The notes below the pieces were generated by a model, which did no database searches, was not told the origin of the DNA, and worked only from the letters and a program-made list of their open reading frames with translations. Position numbers and translations under genes: made by a program. A stretch of 64,000 bases of DNA from Thermoplasmata archaeon (GTDB taxonomy: Archaea > Thermoplasmatota > DTKX01 > JAHFTX01): positions 53,481-117,480 of the forward strand of contig JAHFTX010000004.1 in assembly GCA_023265395.1 (NCBI GenBank), in the 5' to 3' direction. Of this stretch, positions 8,401 through 17,092 are shown one piece after another (positions within the stretch are counted from its first letter, which is position 1; the number at the start of each line of letters is the position of its first letter).

Positions 8401-10496
8401 CCCGTCGATTCGGTCAGCTGCACCAGTTCGCCGAACCCGGCCGTGCCGAACCAGTCGTTGCCCAGGCCGCCGGAGGAACCCGCCAGCAGGGTCTGCTCGC
8501 CGTTGAAGGCCACACCGACACCGATGAACTGGTCGGTGACCGGGTCGAAGCGGCCGATCAGCGCCGAGTTGCCGTTGGTCGCCTGTGTGCTGACGTAGAC
8601 GCGACCGTCGGCGCCGAGGTCAAGGTCGGTCACGTGGTTGGTGTTGACCAGGACGCCGCCCTGGTCGGTGAGGAGGCCGTTGGAGAGGTCGAGCGTCGCC
8701 AGGTGCAGCACGGACGCCGACCCCAGAAGGACCCGGCCATCGGGCAGCAGTGCAGCGCTGTCCCACGAGTCGACGCCCGCGACCTGCGCGGCAACGTCGT
8801 GCCAGGTGACGAGCTCGGTGAGCGGGTCGATGGAGAAGATCCGGCCCCCTACCTGGTCGTTGGCGCCGATCGTCGCTCCCCAGACCGTCCCTGCGGGGTC
8901 GACGAAGAGCACGCCGATGCGCGCGCCCGCGAGCAGCGGACCGCCGCCGATGGTCGAGAGCACCGTGCCGTTGTAGGGGTCGATCCGCAGCACGCTGCCA
9001 TCACTCGGACCGCCTGAGCCTACCCAGACCTCGCCCGGCTCGGTTGCGACGATGGTCACCAGCTGCTGGGCCGGCAGGGGGGAGGCTCCTCCGTTGTAGA
9101 GGCTGATCCCGTGGGTGTCGGTGTCGAGCAGGTAGAGCCGGTCGCTGACGGCAAAGCCGGGGGCGGCGATCCCCACGACGGTATGACCGTCGGGCAGCAA
9201 GGCCTGCGGGCCCACCGGTCCTAGCCCTCCGGGAAGTCCGCGGAACCAGCTATAGGGCTTGAGGCGGACCAGATGCCCGTCGTTGGCGCCCCCGCTGGTA
9301 CCGACCCACAGTGTACCGTCCGGCGAGGAGACCAGCGCGGTGACCGCGAGCTGGCCGCCGATGACCAGGTCGAGGTTCTCGGCGCGACGACTGACCGGGT
9401 CGTAGCGCAGGAGCAGGCCCCCGTCATCGGTGCCGAAGTAGATCATGCCATCGTCGCTCAGCAGCGAGGCCCAGGTCGCCTTGGTGTTCCCAAAGAACAT
9501 GTCGAACAACGGGGTGCTCGGCGCGACGGCGGGATTGACCACGAAGCCGGACGTCACCCCGGCAGCGCCATCCTCGTCCGTCATGCCCCAGAGGAATCCC
9601 AGGTCATCGAAGACCAGCGCTTGGGCGAAACGGTCGCCGTTGTTGACGACGCGGGTCTGGTAGCCGGTGTTATTGCCTGGACCCACGCGCACGACGTAGG
9701 CCTCGTTGGCGCCGTTGGTCGAGCCGACCCAGATGTCCCCGTCGGGTCCGGTGACCACCGACCGGACCGGTCGGCCAAAGCCCAGGACGCCACCGAGATT
9801 GCCCAGGTTGGTCGCCACCAGCGTCGCCGCATCGACGCGGATGAGGCTCCCGCTGTTGGAGCCCGCCCACAGGGTGTCATCCTGGCCGACGCAGATCGAC
9901 CAGATGCGCTGGGTCGTCAGCGAAGCCCCGCCGTTGGCCTCGATGACCGTGTCGCTGGTCGGGTCGTAGACGAAGGCGTAGGCCGGTTGGTCGTTGACCG
10001 TGACGCTATCGGTGGCGACCCCCCAGACCGTCCCGTTGGCGGCAAGGGCCAGCGCCGTGATGTGGTCCTCGCCGGCGATGGCGGCGAGACCACCGTTGAG
10101 CAGCGAGAAGGTCAGCGTCTGGGGGTCGAAGGAGAACAGGCGGCCACTCTCGTAGGTGCCACCCACCAAGGTGCCGTTGGCGAGCCTCACCAAGCCACCG
10201 ATGGTGTTGTCTCCGAGGATCGGTGGACCGAGGTCGAGGATGTTGTCGAGGCCGACCGCACCGTCGGCGATCGCCAGCGGCTGGAGGTTGACGCTGGTGC
10301 CCGTCGCGAAGTCGGCGGCGGTGCTGACGTTGTACCAGTCCATCGCGCGGCTCGAGGGCGTCGCCATCGGCTGGGAGCGGACTGCAGCGTGCGTCGGCAG
10401 GGACGGCGAAGAGGGGACCAGGAGCACCTGCGCGCCCGCCAGTGGGCTGAGCAGCAGGGGCAACAGTATCGAGAGGGTGATGACGGTGTGGCGCAT
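5499..10496 (-). CDS. Giant surface-anchored protein: beta-propeller, Ig-like repeats, TM and acidic cytoplasmic tail
   Basis: 1665 residues. The start at 10496 gives a clean signal peptide (MRHTVITLSILLPLLLSPLAGA) preceded by AGGGGGG. Residues about 50-760 carry repeated blade-like units of the type DGTLWVGTSGG, DGDIWVGS and DDTLWAGSNSG, resembling two-component-regulator propeller repeats. Residues about 870-1370 hold DUF11/CARDB-like Ig repeats (VLYTVYYNNTG, LTLRIDYLNIG). A Big_5-type domain follows (RSTTPADRATDVPVNTTI). One transmembrane helix near 1470-1492 ends in RRRQR. The 170-residue acidic, Pro-rich tail would be cytosolic and ends DDLDALLDQLG. Many N-glycosylation sequons are present. 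Role unknown; an extracellular binding protein coupled to a cytosolic tail is plausible. Confidence 0.88.
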   Translation of the reverse strand: MRHTVITLSILLPLLLSPLAGAQVLLVPSSPSLPTHAAVRSQPMATPSSRAMDWYNVSTAADFATGTSVNLQPLAIADGAVGLDNILDLGPPILGDNTIGGLVRLANGTLVGGTYESGRLFSFDPQTLTFSLLNGGLAAIAGEDHITALALAANGTVWGVATDSVTVNDQPAYAFVYDPTSDTVIEANGGASLTTQRIWSICVGQDDTLWAGSNSGSLIRVDAATLVATNLGNLGGVLGFGRPVRSVVTGPDGDIWVGSTNGANEAYVVRVGPGNNTGYQTRVVNNGDRFAQALVFDDLGFLWGMTDEDGAAGVTSGFVVNPAVAPSTPLFDMFFGNTKATWASLLSDDGMIYFGTDDGGLLLRYDPVSRRAENLDLVIGGQLAVTALVSSPDGTLWVGTSGGANDGHLVRLKPYSWFRGLPGGLGPVGPQALLPDGHTVVGIAAPGFAVSDRLYLLDTDTHGISLYNGGASPLPAQQLVTIVATEPGEVWVGSGGPSDGSVLRIDPYNGTVLSTIGGGPLLAGARIGVLFVDPAGTVWGATIGANDQVGGRIFSIDPLTELVTWHDVAAQVAGVDSWDSAALLPDGRVLLGSASVLHLATLDLSNGLLTDQGGVLVNTNHVTDLDLGADGRVYVSTQATNGNSALIGRFDPVTDQFIGVGVAFNGEQTLLAGSSGGLGNDWFGTAGFGELVQLTESTGAITQRNRPFGGLGTLLLGPCDDAYTISGAGTGNGVGEALMLTTGGSWTSPPIDAGETVAWLTLGWTETAGNGPFTDVRMRTRSADDALSLADAPWEPWITSSGAVVDSPSARFLQYQIAITHESGRIRDTRFVEEVHLSWEHIPALELGQVADRTNASRGEQVLYTVYYNNTGLSAAARMDLQFTLPAGMQFIATSEPTARIGDTFTIFDVQPGSHNLTVTGLISASTPEGTNLTTQPNATYTSPSGVLLPLVEGNTWQVLVIPLVPPQVVVAVSLDRPAALPGEQLTLRIDYLNIGEGDAGSLTLTHLFDTDLWTYTTSSDEAAKVGNEFRLGIIDAGTGGNLTITGTVDPALDEVATLVTNVSYRYTNLVLEEVANGTSSDVSAQLLGGPEPALSLVLETTRTELYAGQVMVVDVNITNNGGGDAVEADLVLAIDPLLEVLDDTDEGNLSPPLCGIPCPEGARGWHYAALKLPPSTSHLLRLTLRLVDSAPQSGNVTVGGNVSYVGATGLPRPLAIALPVSVRLLAPPIILMDSSLSLSAQPVRPNSLVTATIRITNAGNRPLPWADFNLRYDGRLSLRDPSASYADAPGHWNLTTVSIGTFPLTVKVVVGVTLGNGTYPLALDSTYVDANGTLVHSHAAANITVLIPEPVVPPELRSTTPADRATDVPVNTTIVLRFSTLMDQSSVESALTFVPAITGTFSWTGRNVTLTPSTPLEDGTHYTVRLGPSAESAQGLAIVGGEKLFTFTTAKAVVPPPGPSPIEQVTTILSTNWLLFALLVGGIVVAIVLMRRRQRSQLGPLPGEEPAITPPLPPGEADDDAEQTEPTARTAHDLADALDEEPTFRGGLDLGAAGGTATTAPSTGQAAPKSRWEEATPQPVAAPEDGEVLPQSVPAPSFGEAFPIDVEEEEVGPMPPTDGAPAESSRESSLEDISALLEDKKAAPSTPKDTTDEDDLDALLDQLG

Positions 10497-10530
10497 CGCG
10501 ATGCCCCCCTGTGGCGGTGGGGGTGCGGGC

Positions 10531-10541
10531 ACAAAAAGGTT
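10531..10541 (-). promoter_or_regulatory. TATA-like box of the giant propeller gene
   Basis: Minus strand reads ACCTTTTTGT, about 35-45 bases before the ATG at 10496. The same CCTTTTTG-like core occurs upstream of the acyl-CoA dehydrogenase at 46572 (near 46605) and, as GGTTTTTAG, before citrate synthase. Assigned by position and T-richness in otherwise GC-rich DNA. Confidence 0.5.
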
Positions 10542-10588
10542 GGGACGCCACGGGAGCCCCTCCGTCGGGGGCACCGGGGAGCTCGGGC

Positions 10589-11158
10589 CTATTCGAGGTC
10601 GCTGAAGATCTCGTCGATCTCAGCGTCGGAGCTGAGGGCGCTGAGCGACTTGACCTGGGTGATCTTGCTGACGATGGCCTTGATGGGTGCCCGCTGCTCC
10701 ACCTCCGAGACCTCTGCCTCGATGGCCGCGACCGATGTCGGGGAGGTCGACGGCCCACTGCCGGTACTCACCCGGGTCGGGCCTGCGACCTGGCGTGCCA
10801 CCGGGACCTGCCCCAGCGCGCTGCCGCGCTGCGCACCCTGGAACTGCGCCTGCAGGGCGGCAAGTTGCGCTTCGAGGCCGTTGATGTGTTCCTTGTAGCC
10901 ATCGGCCTGCAGCCGCAGGGTGCGTTCGCGCCACTCGTAGTAGCGGACGACCTTCTTGACGTCGTCGAGGCTATGCAGGTCGCCCGTGTCGAGGATGTCG
11001 TTGAGTACTGCCATCAGCTGCTCGGGGAACTTGCGGCCAAAGCGGGTGACGAGGAAGTGGTGGAAGCTGTCGTTGACGGAGATCAGGTTGTCCGTGCTGG
11101 AGAGCTTGAGGCCGCGCATCCCCTCGGGGCGCTTCCCATCGCGACCCTTGCCCGGCAT
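10589..11158 (-). CDS. Uncharacterised coiled-coil cytosolic protein with acidic C-terminal peptide
   Basis: 189 residues, no signal peptide or membrane helix. The N-terminal half (around SVNDSFHHFLVTRFGRKFPE) is helical and has no family I recognise. A short coiled coil around EAQLAALQAQFQG follows, then a Ser/Thr/Pro-rich linker and a C-terminal helix. The final residues, DAEIDEIFSDLE, resemble the cytosolic tail ends of the neighbouring surface proteins (DDLDALLDQLG and SIDDIIGKLK). The ATG at 11158 was chosen because GGTGG lies six bases upstream; the start could be 11173. It sits just upstream of the giant propeller gene on the same strand, so a role at its cytosolic face is possible but unproven. 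Confidence 0.75.
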   Translation of the reverse strand: MPGKGRDGKRPEGMRGLKLSSTDNLISVNDSFHHFLVTRFGRKFPEQLMAVLNDILDTGDLHSLDDVKKVVRYYEWRERTLRLQADGYKEHINGLEAQLAALQAQFQGAQRGSALGQVPVARQVAGPTRVSTGSGPSTSPTSVAAIEAEVSEVEQRAPIKAIVSKITQVKSLSALSSDAEIDEIFSDLE

Positions 11159-11310
11159 CAGCGACCACCGCATCCCCGCAACGGCGACGCGTGCTTATGA
11201 CCGCACCGGCGGTCCATGCACCGGTTCGTCGTCGACGGCGAAGCGATGGTGTCAGGGCGCCACCGTGCGCCTCATGGGGCTGCTCCCACAGCCACCCCGT
11301 TCCGCTGGGT

Positions 11311-11322
11311 AGGTTTTTAGAC
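11311..11322 (+). promoter_or_regulatory. TATA-like box of citrate synthase
   Basis: AGGTTTTTAGAC lies about 55 bases upstream of the gltA ATG at 11376, in an otherwise very GC-rich gap. Spacing allows a start of transcription about 25-30 bases downstream and a short leader. Confidence 0.5.
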
Positions 11323-11375
11323 CCCCGTCCGTTGCGGGAGTCACCAAGGCGAACAACGGCCGTGGGGGGTCGCAC

Positions 11376-12503
11376 ATGACGACGGAGTTCATCAAGGGTC
11401 TCGAGGGCGTGATCGTCGCCGAATCGATGAACAGCTTCATCGATGGCAAGGAAGGCATCCTCATCTACAAGGGGTACAACATCTTCGACCTCGCTGAGCA
11501 CGGGACCTTCGAGGAGATCGCCTACCTCTTCTTCTACCGGCAGCTGCCGACTCAAGCGCAGCTGCGCGCATTCAAGGCGATGCTGGCCAAGGAACGGAGC
11601 ATCCCCAAGCTCGTCCGCGACACCGTCAAGGCCCTCCCCAAGGGCACCCACCCGATGGCCGCGTTGCGCACGGGCACGTCGATGCTCGCCTCCTATGACG
11701 AGGAGGCTGACGATACCACCCACGATGCCAACGTGCGCAAGGCGGTCCGACTGACGGCCAAGCTCAATGCGCTCACCGGCGTCGTCGCCCGTGCGCGAGA
11801 GGGCAAGGGGCCTGTCCCTGCCGACCCCAAGCTCTCCTTGGCCGGCAACCTGCTGCTGGGGATCACGGGAAAGCGGCCCACCAAGCGCGCAGTGCGGATC
11901 ATGGACGTGGCACTGATCCTCCACGCCGACCACGGGATGAACGCCTCGACCTTCTCCTCACGGGTGACCTGTGCGACGCTCTCGGACATCTACAGCGCCG
12001 TCACCTCGGGCATCGGCACCCTCAAGGGCTCGCTCCATGGCGGCGCCAACGAGCGGGTGATGGCGAGCCTGATGACGATCGCCAAGCCCGAGGATGCGGC
12101 CCAGTGGGTCGCTGACAGGCTCGCTGCCAAGGAGCGGATCATGGGCTTTGGCCACCGCGTCTACAAGACCTTCGACCCGCGAGCGGTGATCCTCAAGAAG
12201 TTCTCCGAGGACCTGGGCAAGGAGACGGGCGACAACCGTTGGTTCGACACCTCGGTCAACGTCGAGAAGGCGGTCATGGAGCAGAAGGGACTCTACCCCA
12301 ACGTCGACTTCTACTCCGCATCGACCTACTACGGCATGGGGATCCCCATCCCCATGTACACTCCGATCTTCGCCGCATCTCGTGTCGTCGGGTGGTCTGC
12401 GCACGTCATCGAGCAACACGATGACAACCGGCTGATGCGCCCGCGGGCGATCTACGTCGGCCCCAAGGACCTCAAGTGGGTCCCGGTCAAGGAACGCACG
12501 TGA
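11376..12503 (+). CDS. gltA: Citrate synthase
   Basis: 375 residues, the length of small archaeal/Gram-positive-type citrate synthases. It condenses oxaloacetate and acetyl-CoA to citrate, the entry step of the TCA cycle. Active-site blocks are intact: the first histidine region GSLHGGANE, the second in MGFGHRVYKTFDPR, and the aspartate region in DVDFYSAS. HADHGMNAST is the conserved helix before the active site. The start ATG follows GGGGGTC. The gene stands alone on the plus strand between two minus-strand surface-protein genes, with its own TATA-like box. A 2-methylcitrate synthase activity cannot be excluded from sequence. Confidence 0.96.
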   Translation: MTTEFIKGLEGVIVAESMNSFIDGKEGILIYKGYNIFDLAEHGTFEEIAYLFFYRQLPTQAQLRAFKAMLAKERSIPKLVRDTVKALPKGTHPMAALRTGTSMLASYDEEADDTTHDANVRKAVRLTAKLNALTGVVARAREGKGPVPADPKLSLAGNLLLGITGKRPTKRAVRIMDVALILHADHGMNASTFSSRVTCATLSDIYSAVTSGIGTLKGSLHGGANERVMASLMTIAKPEDAAQWVADRLAAKERIMGFGHRVYKTFDPRAVILKKFSEDLGKETGDNRWFDTSVNVEKAVMEQKGLYPNVDFYSASTYYGMGIPIPMYTPIFAASRVVGWSAHVIEQHDDNRLMRPRAIYVGPKDLKWVPVKERT

Positions 12504-12548
12504 GCCCCAGGCTCACGACCAGCGGACGGTTTCCCCCGGCGGGTTCCC

Positions 12549-13001
12549 ATGCGACGGATCTGTCCCCGTGACGGCGATCCGCTGGTCGCACAGGCGATCC
12601 CCGTGGGCCGACGCAGCGTCGAGGTCGACGCCTGTGCGCGCTGCCAGGGGCTCTTCCTCGATGTCGGTGAGATCGCCCAACTGACGGGGAACCGGGGCCT
12701 GCACCGCTATCTGACCACCTACCTGGGGACTGATACCGACAGCAAGCTGGTCTGTCCCTCCTGCGGGGGACTGATGGACACCGAGGAGTGCGCGGGGACG
12801 ACCGTCGATGTCTGCGTCCGCTGCAAGGGAGTGTGGCTCGATGCTGGCGAACTGCAAGCGCTCCAGCAGACGACCGAGGACTTCTCGACGCTCTCGGACG
12901 ACAAGATCCACGAACTGCTCGACGGGGCGCACAAGAGCAAGCGTTCGCAGGCCTACATCGCCTGGCTGCTCTGGACACTGCAGCGCAAGCGCGCCAAGTG
13001 A
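12549..13001 (+). CDS. Double zf-TFIIB zinc-ribbon protein
   Basis: 150 residues with two copies of the zf-TFIIB-type zinc ribbon. The first has CPRDG and CARCQGLFLDVGEI (about residues 5-45); the second has CPSCGG and CVRCKGVWLDAGEL (about 73-105). The pattern CxxxG...CxxCxGxWLDxGEL is the family hallmark. The C-terminal 45 residues are helical and basic. Members are small, of unknown function, and often membrane- or stress-associated. It starts 45 bases after citrate synthase and may be read through from it. A strong inverted repeat follows its stop. Confidence 0.88.
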   Translation: MRRICPRDGDPLVAQAIPVGRRSVEVDACARCQGLFLDVGEIAQLTGNRGLHRYLTTYLGTDTDSKLVCPSCGGLMDTEECAGTTVDVCVRCKGVWLDAGELQALQQTTEDFSTLSDDKIHELLDGAHKSKRSQAYIAWLLWTLQRKRAK

Positions 13002-13021
13002 CGGGCGCCCCTGCCCCGATA

Positions 13022-13050
13022 GACGGACGGCGGACCTGCCGCCGTCCGTC
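13022..13050. terminator. Perfect 12-bp inverted repeat between convergent genes
   Basis: Arms GACGGACGGCGG and its reverse complement flank a 5-base loop ACCTG. It lies midway between the stop codons of the convergent genes ending at 13001 and 13061, so it could end transcription from both sides. There is no U-tract on either side. Confidence 0.6.
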
Positions 13051-13060
13051 ACGAAGCTCG

Positions 13061-16000
13061 CTACTTGAGCTTCCCGATGATGTCGTCGATGCTCTCTGGT
13101 GACTCGGCAGCCGGGTGCTCCGCGCTGGCGTGAGACCCTGCGGGCGGTACCTCCGCGGCTGGGGGGGGAGCCCAGCCATCGTCAGCCGGCGGTGGGGCCT
13201 GCGGGCCACCCAGCGGGTTCGAGGGTGTCGGCGTCCATGCCGGCGCAGGCCCTGGCGGTAGGGGGGCCATCGGCTCCGTGGGGGCTGCAGGCATCGGCGG
13301 CCGTGCCGCCGGTTCCATCGGCGGCGGTTGCTTGCGGCGGCGAGCCACGAGCGCCAACGCGATTCCCAGGACGAGGCCCAGCAGCAGCCCGGCCACGAGC
13401 AGCCACCACTGGGTGTCGTTGCCTGCCAGGGTGAAACCACCCGCCTGCTTTGTGATGGACGAGGAGGTCCGTCCGACGTTGCCCGCGGCATCCTGCGCTT
13501 GCGCCTCGAAGGTCGTCGTCCCTTGGGAGACGGACAGCCGGACCTCGAAGGAGCCGTTGGCTGCCACCGTGGCCGTGCGCCCATTGACTAGGACCCGGGC
13601 ACCGGGCTCGCTGGTGCCGCGCACCGTCACTGAATCTTTGGTCACGGTCGACCCATCCCTGGGCGAGAGAATCTCGATCGGAGGCGCGATGGTGTCGACG
13701 GTGACACTGACGCTGTCGTTGCCGTGGTTGCCGACGGCGTCTGCGGCCTCGACGATGATGGCCGACGTCCCCTCGGGCAAGGTGAGCGAGATCCCAAAGC
13801 CCCCTGCGGCGTCGAGGGTGAGGGCCACTGGTGTGCCGTTGCCGACGGTGTAGGCGACCAGCGCGCCGACCTCGCTGACCCCTTCGAGACGAACCTCGCT
13901 GTGGTTGGTCAGCAATCCCGAGGTGGGCGTGGTGATCATCACGATCGGCGGGATGCTATCGCGGATCACCCGCAGCACCCGGGTCGTCGTGCGACCCAGA
14001 TCGTCGGTGGTGGTGATGGTGATGATGTTGAGGCCCTCCTCCAGCGGGACCTGCAGCAAGAAGGTGCCATCACCCTCGATCGAGTAGCTCTGGCCATTGA
14101 CCACGACGGTGGTGGCATCGCTGCTGCCGTTGAGCACCAGCGATCCCTCGGCCGTCGACTGCTCGTCGGGCTGGTCGACCTCCAGCGTCGGCGGGCTGAG
14201 GTCGACGGCGAAGGTGCGACTGGCTTGGACAGAGTTGCCGGCGGTGTCACTGACGGTGAAGGTCACGGTGTGGGTACCCTCGTCGAGCTCGATCATCGAC
14301 CAGCTGAACGATGCTCCCGCCAGTCCGATGGCGACGTCGTCCTCGATGATCAGGGGTGACGCGTCGCCGACCTGGAGTTGGTGGCGGCCGCGCACCATCG
14401 TTCCCAGCTCGGTCAGGCCGACGACCTCGACATGGTCGACACCCAGGAGCGCGCCCTCGTCGGGCTGCAGGATCCGGACCCCCAGGGGGGAGACCGAGTC
14501 GATACTGAGGTTGAGCCAGGCGAAGGCGCTGTTGTTGAGCCCATCGGTGGCTCGCAGGTCGAGCAGGTGGTCGCCATCGGCGAGGGTGAGGTTGACGGCG
14601 TAGCTGCCGTTGGCGGCCACCGCGGCGGGCATGCCCGCGACCACCAACTGGGCCCCCGGCTCGGTCATCCCCAGCAGGGTGACGTTGCCATCGCGAAGGA
14701 GCGCGCCCTCCGTGGGACTGTCGATGGTCAGCACCGGCGGGGTCGTATCGACGAGGATCTCGATCCCATCGGGGTTCGAGATACGGCCGGCGATGTCGAT
14801 CGCCTCAGCGGAGATCGTGTGGACGCCATCGGTGAGGTTGAGCTGCGAGGACCAGCTGGTGGTCCCTGCGGCCGCCACCGTCACGCCATCGACGCTCAGT
14901 TCGACATGGTCGATCCCCGAGTCGGCATCGGAGGCGTTGCCCGAGACCAGGACCATGGGGTCGTTCGTGGCAAACCCGTCGCTGGGGCTCACCAGGTCGA
15001 CCGTGGGCTTGGCCGGATCGGCCAAGACGACGATGACCCGGTTGGGGCCGACAGCGTCAGCCGCAAGGGCGAAGGCGACCGTCCCATCGGCATTGGCGAC
15101 GGTTGCGTTGGCAGTGAAGGGGTCGAAGACGCTCGAGCCCACGAGCGTCGTCTGGCTGACCATCAGCGGGATCCAGGTCGCATCGCCATTCCCGTTGCTG
15201 GTTCGGGAGGCCAGGGGGGCCCCGCTGACGTTGGTGATGTCGATGTCGGCGCCCGGTGCTGCTGCACCGTTGGACCATTGGACATGGACGTCGGCGAACC
15301 AGGAGACGTTGAGCCGGCCCCACTGGTCGGTGAACTGCGCGTCACCAGGAGTGAAGGTGCTGCTGAGCACGTCGATGTCGTTGTAGCGGTTGGTCCACGA
15401 TCCTGCCAGGACGAAGTCGAAGCCCGATTGGGCATCGACGGTGCTGTTGATCAACCCCACATAGGAGGAGGAGCTGGAGACACCGATGGAGGTGTTGGAC
15501 TGCACCGTGACGTTCTCCGCCACTACCTGGGAGTTGAAGATGGCCTCGATGCTCGCCTGGGTGGCGGAGATCAGGCTGCTGTCCTGCACCTGCACGCTCG
15601 AGGTGTCGCGCACATTCAGTGCCTCCCATTGGGACGAGACCGTCGTGCGCGTCAGTCGCGCCATCGAGTAGTCCTCGACGTAGACCCCAAAGCCCCCAAA
15701 GCCCCAGGCCTCGGAGTCGGTCAGGGAGAACTCGCCGAAGTCGCCGGCGTAGATCGGAGGCTCGGGGCCGCGACAGATGAGCACCGAGTTGGTGATGGTC
15801 GTCACGGCGAGGTTGGTCGAGGTCAGGGCGATGCCGATGTTGTTGACGTCAAGGTCGTTGAAGGTCGCCACCCCACGGTCGTCGACGGAGACCGCCGGGG
15901 CTCCGGTGTTGGCCAGCAGACGGATGTCATCGAAGGTCGCGCTCGAGCCATCGACCACCCCGATGGCGGTGGTCAGCGACGAGACATCGCTGTCGCTGTA

Positions 16001-16993
16001 GCTGCCCTGGCCGCCATCGTCGATGAGCAGCGCCACCTGGTCGAGGCTGTCGATGGTGTTCCCGCGGGCGGTCGGGTTGCTCTGGTCGAAGACCCACAGC
16101 CCGCCGGGGTTGTCGGTGATGAGGTTGTCGACGATGGTCGGGTCGCTTCGCGCGGTCAGGTAGATCCCAGGTGCAGGGAAGCCCGCACCGGAGGAGGGGT
16201 TGAATTGGATGGTGTTGGAGTCGATCAGGGGGTCGGAGCGGCTGAGGAGGATCCCGGATTCGCCCCAGGCGTTGCCGTTGTCCCACAGGGTGTTCTGGCG
16301 GAGTGTGCCCGCACTGTCGAAGAGGCGGATACCGTCGTTGCTGGAGTTCTGGATGGTGTTGCCCTCGATGAGCGCTGCGCCTCCGAGGTAGGAGACGATG
16401 CCCTCCTGGGACATCCCCTGGATGAGGTTGTTGGAGATCTGCGGCGTCGAGCCCATGACCTCGACGGCCACGCGGTCATGGACGAAGCTGTTGCCGTCGA
16501 CGATGGCGTTGCTGGTGTGCAAGCGGATACCCTCGGGCCAGTCGGCCCGTCCGATGTGCTGGAAGATGCTGTTGGTCAGGTCGACCACCGACCCGAGGTA
16601 GGCCTCCACCACGACGTTGTCGTTGAGCACGCCTTCGACGAGGCTGTCCTGGCGCACCGTCCAGTCACCCCAGACGTAGAAGGTCTGGACGCCGCCCACG
16701 GTGGTGTCGACGTGCAGGTCAGAGCCCTCGACCGTCAGGCTGCCGCCAGCGCGGACGAAGACGCTCCCTTCGACGGTCAGGTCGCAGTTGTTGGTCATCA
16801 GCAGCGAGCCGCCGCGCTGGATGTCGAGGTTGCCCGTCACCACCGTCCAGGTCTGTCCATCACACACCTCAGCGGCGTTGATCGTCCAGGTGCCGTTGAC
16901 CGGTGGAGCGGCACCCACGGGCAGAGCGCTCAACAGGGGGAGGATGGTCAACAGGGCGATGCATAGGCAATAGCTGCGGGGGACGTTCGACAT
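13061..16993 (-). CDS. Surface-anchored right-handed beta-helix protein with six Ig-like repeats
   Basis: 1310 residues. Signal peptide about 1-28 (MSNVPRSYCLCIALLTILPL onward). Residues about 35-560 carry NosD/pectate-lyase-like beta-helix rungs (for example ISNNLIQGMSQ, IEGNTIQNSSNDGIRL, IDSNTIQFN). Six Big-type Ig repeats follow at about 670-1170, each opening with S/QPxDG or SPTEG and containing a GxSExGAxV motif. One transmembrane helix near 1195-1217 (WWLLVAGLLLGLVLGIAL) ends in ARRRK. The Pro-rich cytosolic tail ends in SIDDIIGKLK. Beta-helices of this type often bind or cleave polysaccharides; no catalytic residues can be named here. Architecture parallels the giant protein at 5499-10496. 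Confidence 0.87.
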   Translation of the reverse strand: MSNVPRSYCLCIALLTILPLLSALPVGAAPPVNGTWTINAAEVCDGQTWTVVTGNLDIQRGGSLLMTNNCDLTVEGSVFVRAGGSLTVEGSDLHVDTTVGGVQTFYVWGDWTVRQDSLVEGVLNDNVVVEAYLGSVVDLTNSIFQHIGRADWPEGIRLHTSNAIVDGNSFVHDRVAVEVMGSTPQISNNLIQGMSQEGIVSYLGGAALIEGNTIQNSSNDGIRLFDSAGTLRQNTLWDNGNAWGESGILLSRSDPLIDSNTIQFNPSSGAGFPAPGIYLTARSDPTIVDNLITDNPGGLWVFDQSNPTARGNTIDSLDQVALLIDDGGQGSYSDSDVSSLTTAIGVVDGSSATFDDIRLLANTGAPAVSVDDRGVATFNDLDVNNIGIALTSTNLAVTTITNSVLICRGPEPPIYAGDFGEFSLTDSEAWGFGGFGVYVEDYSMARLTRTTVSSQWEALNVRDTSSVQVQDSSLISATQASIEAIFNSQVVAENVTVQSNTSIGVSSSSSYVGLINSTVDAQSGFDFVLAGSWTNRYNDIDVLSSTFTPGDAQFTDQWGRLNVSWFADVHVQWSNGAAAPGADIDITNVSGAPLASRTSNGNGDATWIPLMVSQTTLVGSSVFDPFTANATVANADGTVAFALAADAVGPNRVIVVLADPAKPTVDLVSPSDGFATNDPMVLVSGNASDADSGIDHVELSVDGVTVAAAGTTSWSSQLNLTDGVHTISAEAIDIAGRISNPDGIEILVDTTPPVLTIDSPTEGALLRDGNVTLLGMTEPGAQLVVAGMPAAVAANGSYAVNLTLADGDHLLDLRATDGLNNSAFAWLNLSIDSVSPLGVRILQPDEGALLGVDHVEVVGLTELGTMVRGRHQLQVGDASPLIIEDDVAIGLAGASFSWSMIELDEGTHTVTFTVSDTAGNSVQASRTFAVDLSPPTLEVDQPDEQSTAEGSLVLNGSSDATTVVVNGQSYSIEGDGTFLLQVPLEEGLNIITITTTDDLGRTTTRVLRVIRDSIPPIVMITTPTSGLLTNHSEVRLEGVSEVGALVAYTVGNGTPVALTLDAAGGFGISLTLPEGTSAIIVEAADAVGNHGNDSVSVTVDTIAPPIEILSPRDGSTVTKDSVTVRGTSEPGARVLVNGRTATVAANGSFEVRLSVSQGTTTFEAQAQDAAGNVGRTSSSITKQAGGFTLAGNDTQWWLLVAGLLLGLVLGIALALVARRRKQPPPMEPAARPPMPAAPTEPMAPLPPGPAPAWTPTPSNPLGGPQAPPPADDGWAPPPAAEVPPAGSHASAEHPAAESPESIDDIIGKLK

Positions 16994-17092
16994 GAGGTGA
17001 TGCCTCCAGAATGGTTTCGAGGTCGTGTGGAGGCTACTTGAAGGCTTCGGGGGCCTATCCCGCGGCGAATCTCACACCGGGAGGGGCGTCGC

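Noticed and set aside
14378..16966. 862-codon plus-strand open frame opposite the beta-helix protein
   Set aside because: It is antisense to a well-supported exported protein and its translation is a low-complexity run of Gly, Asp, Val and Arg without domains, as expected from high-GC third positions.
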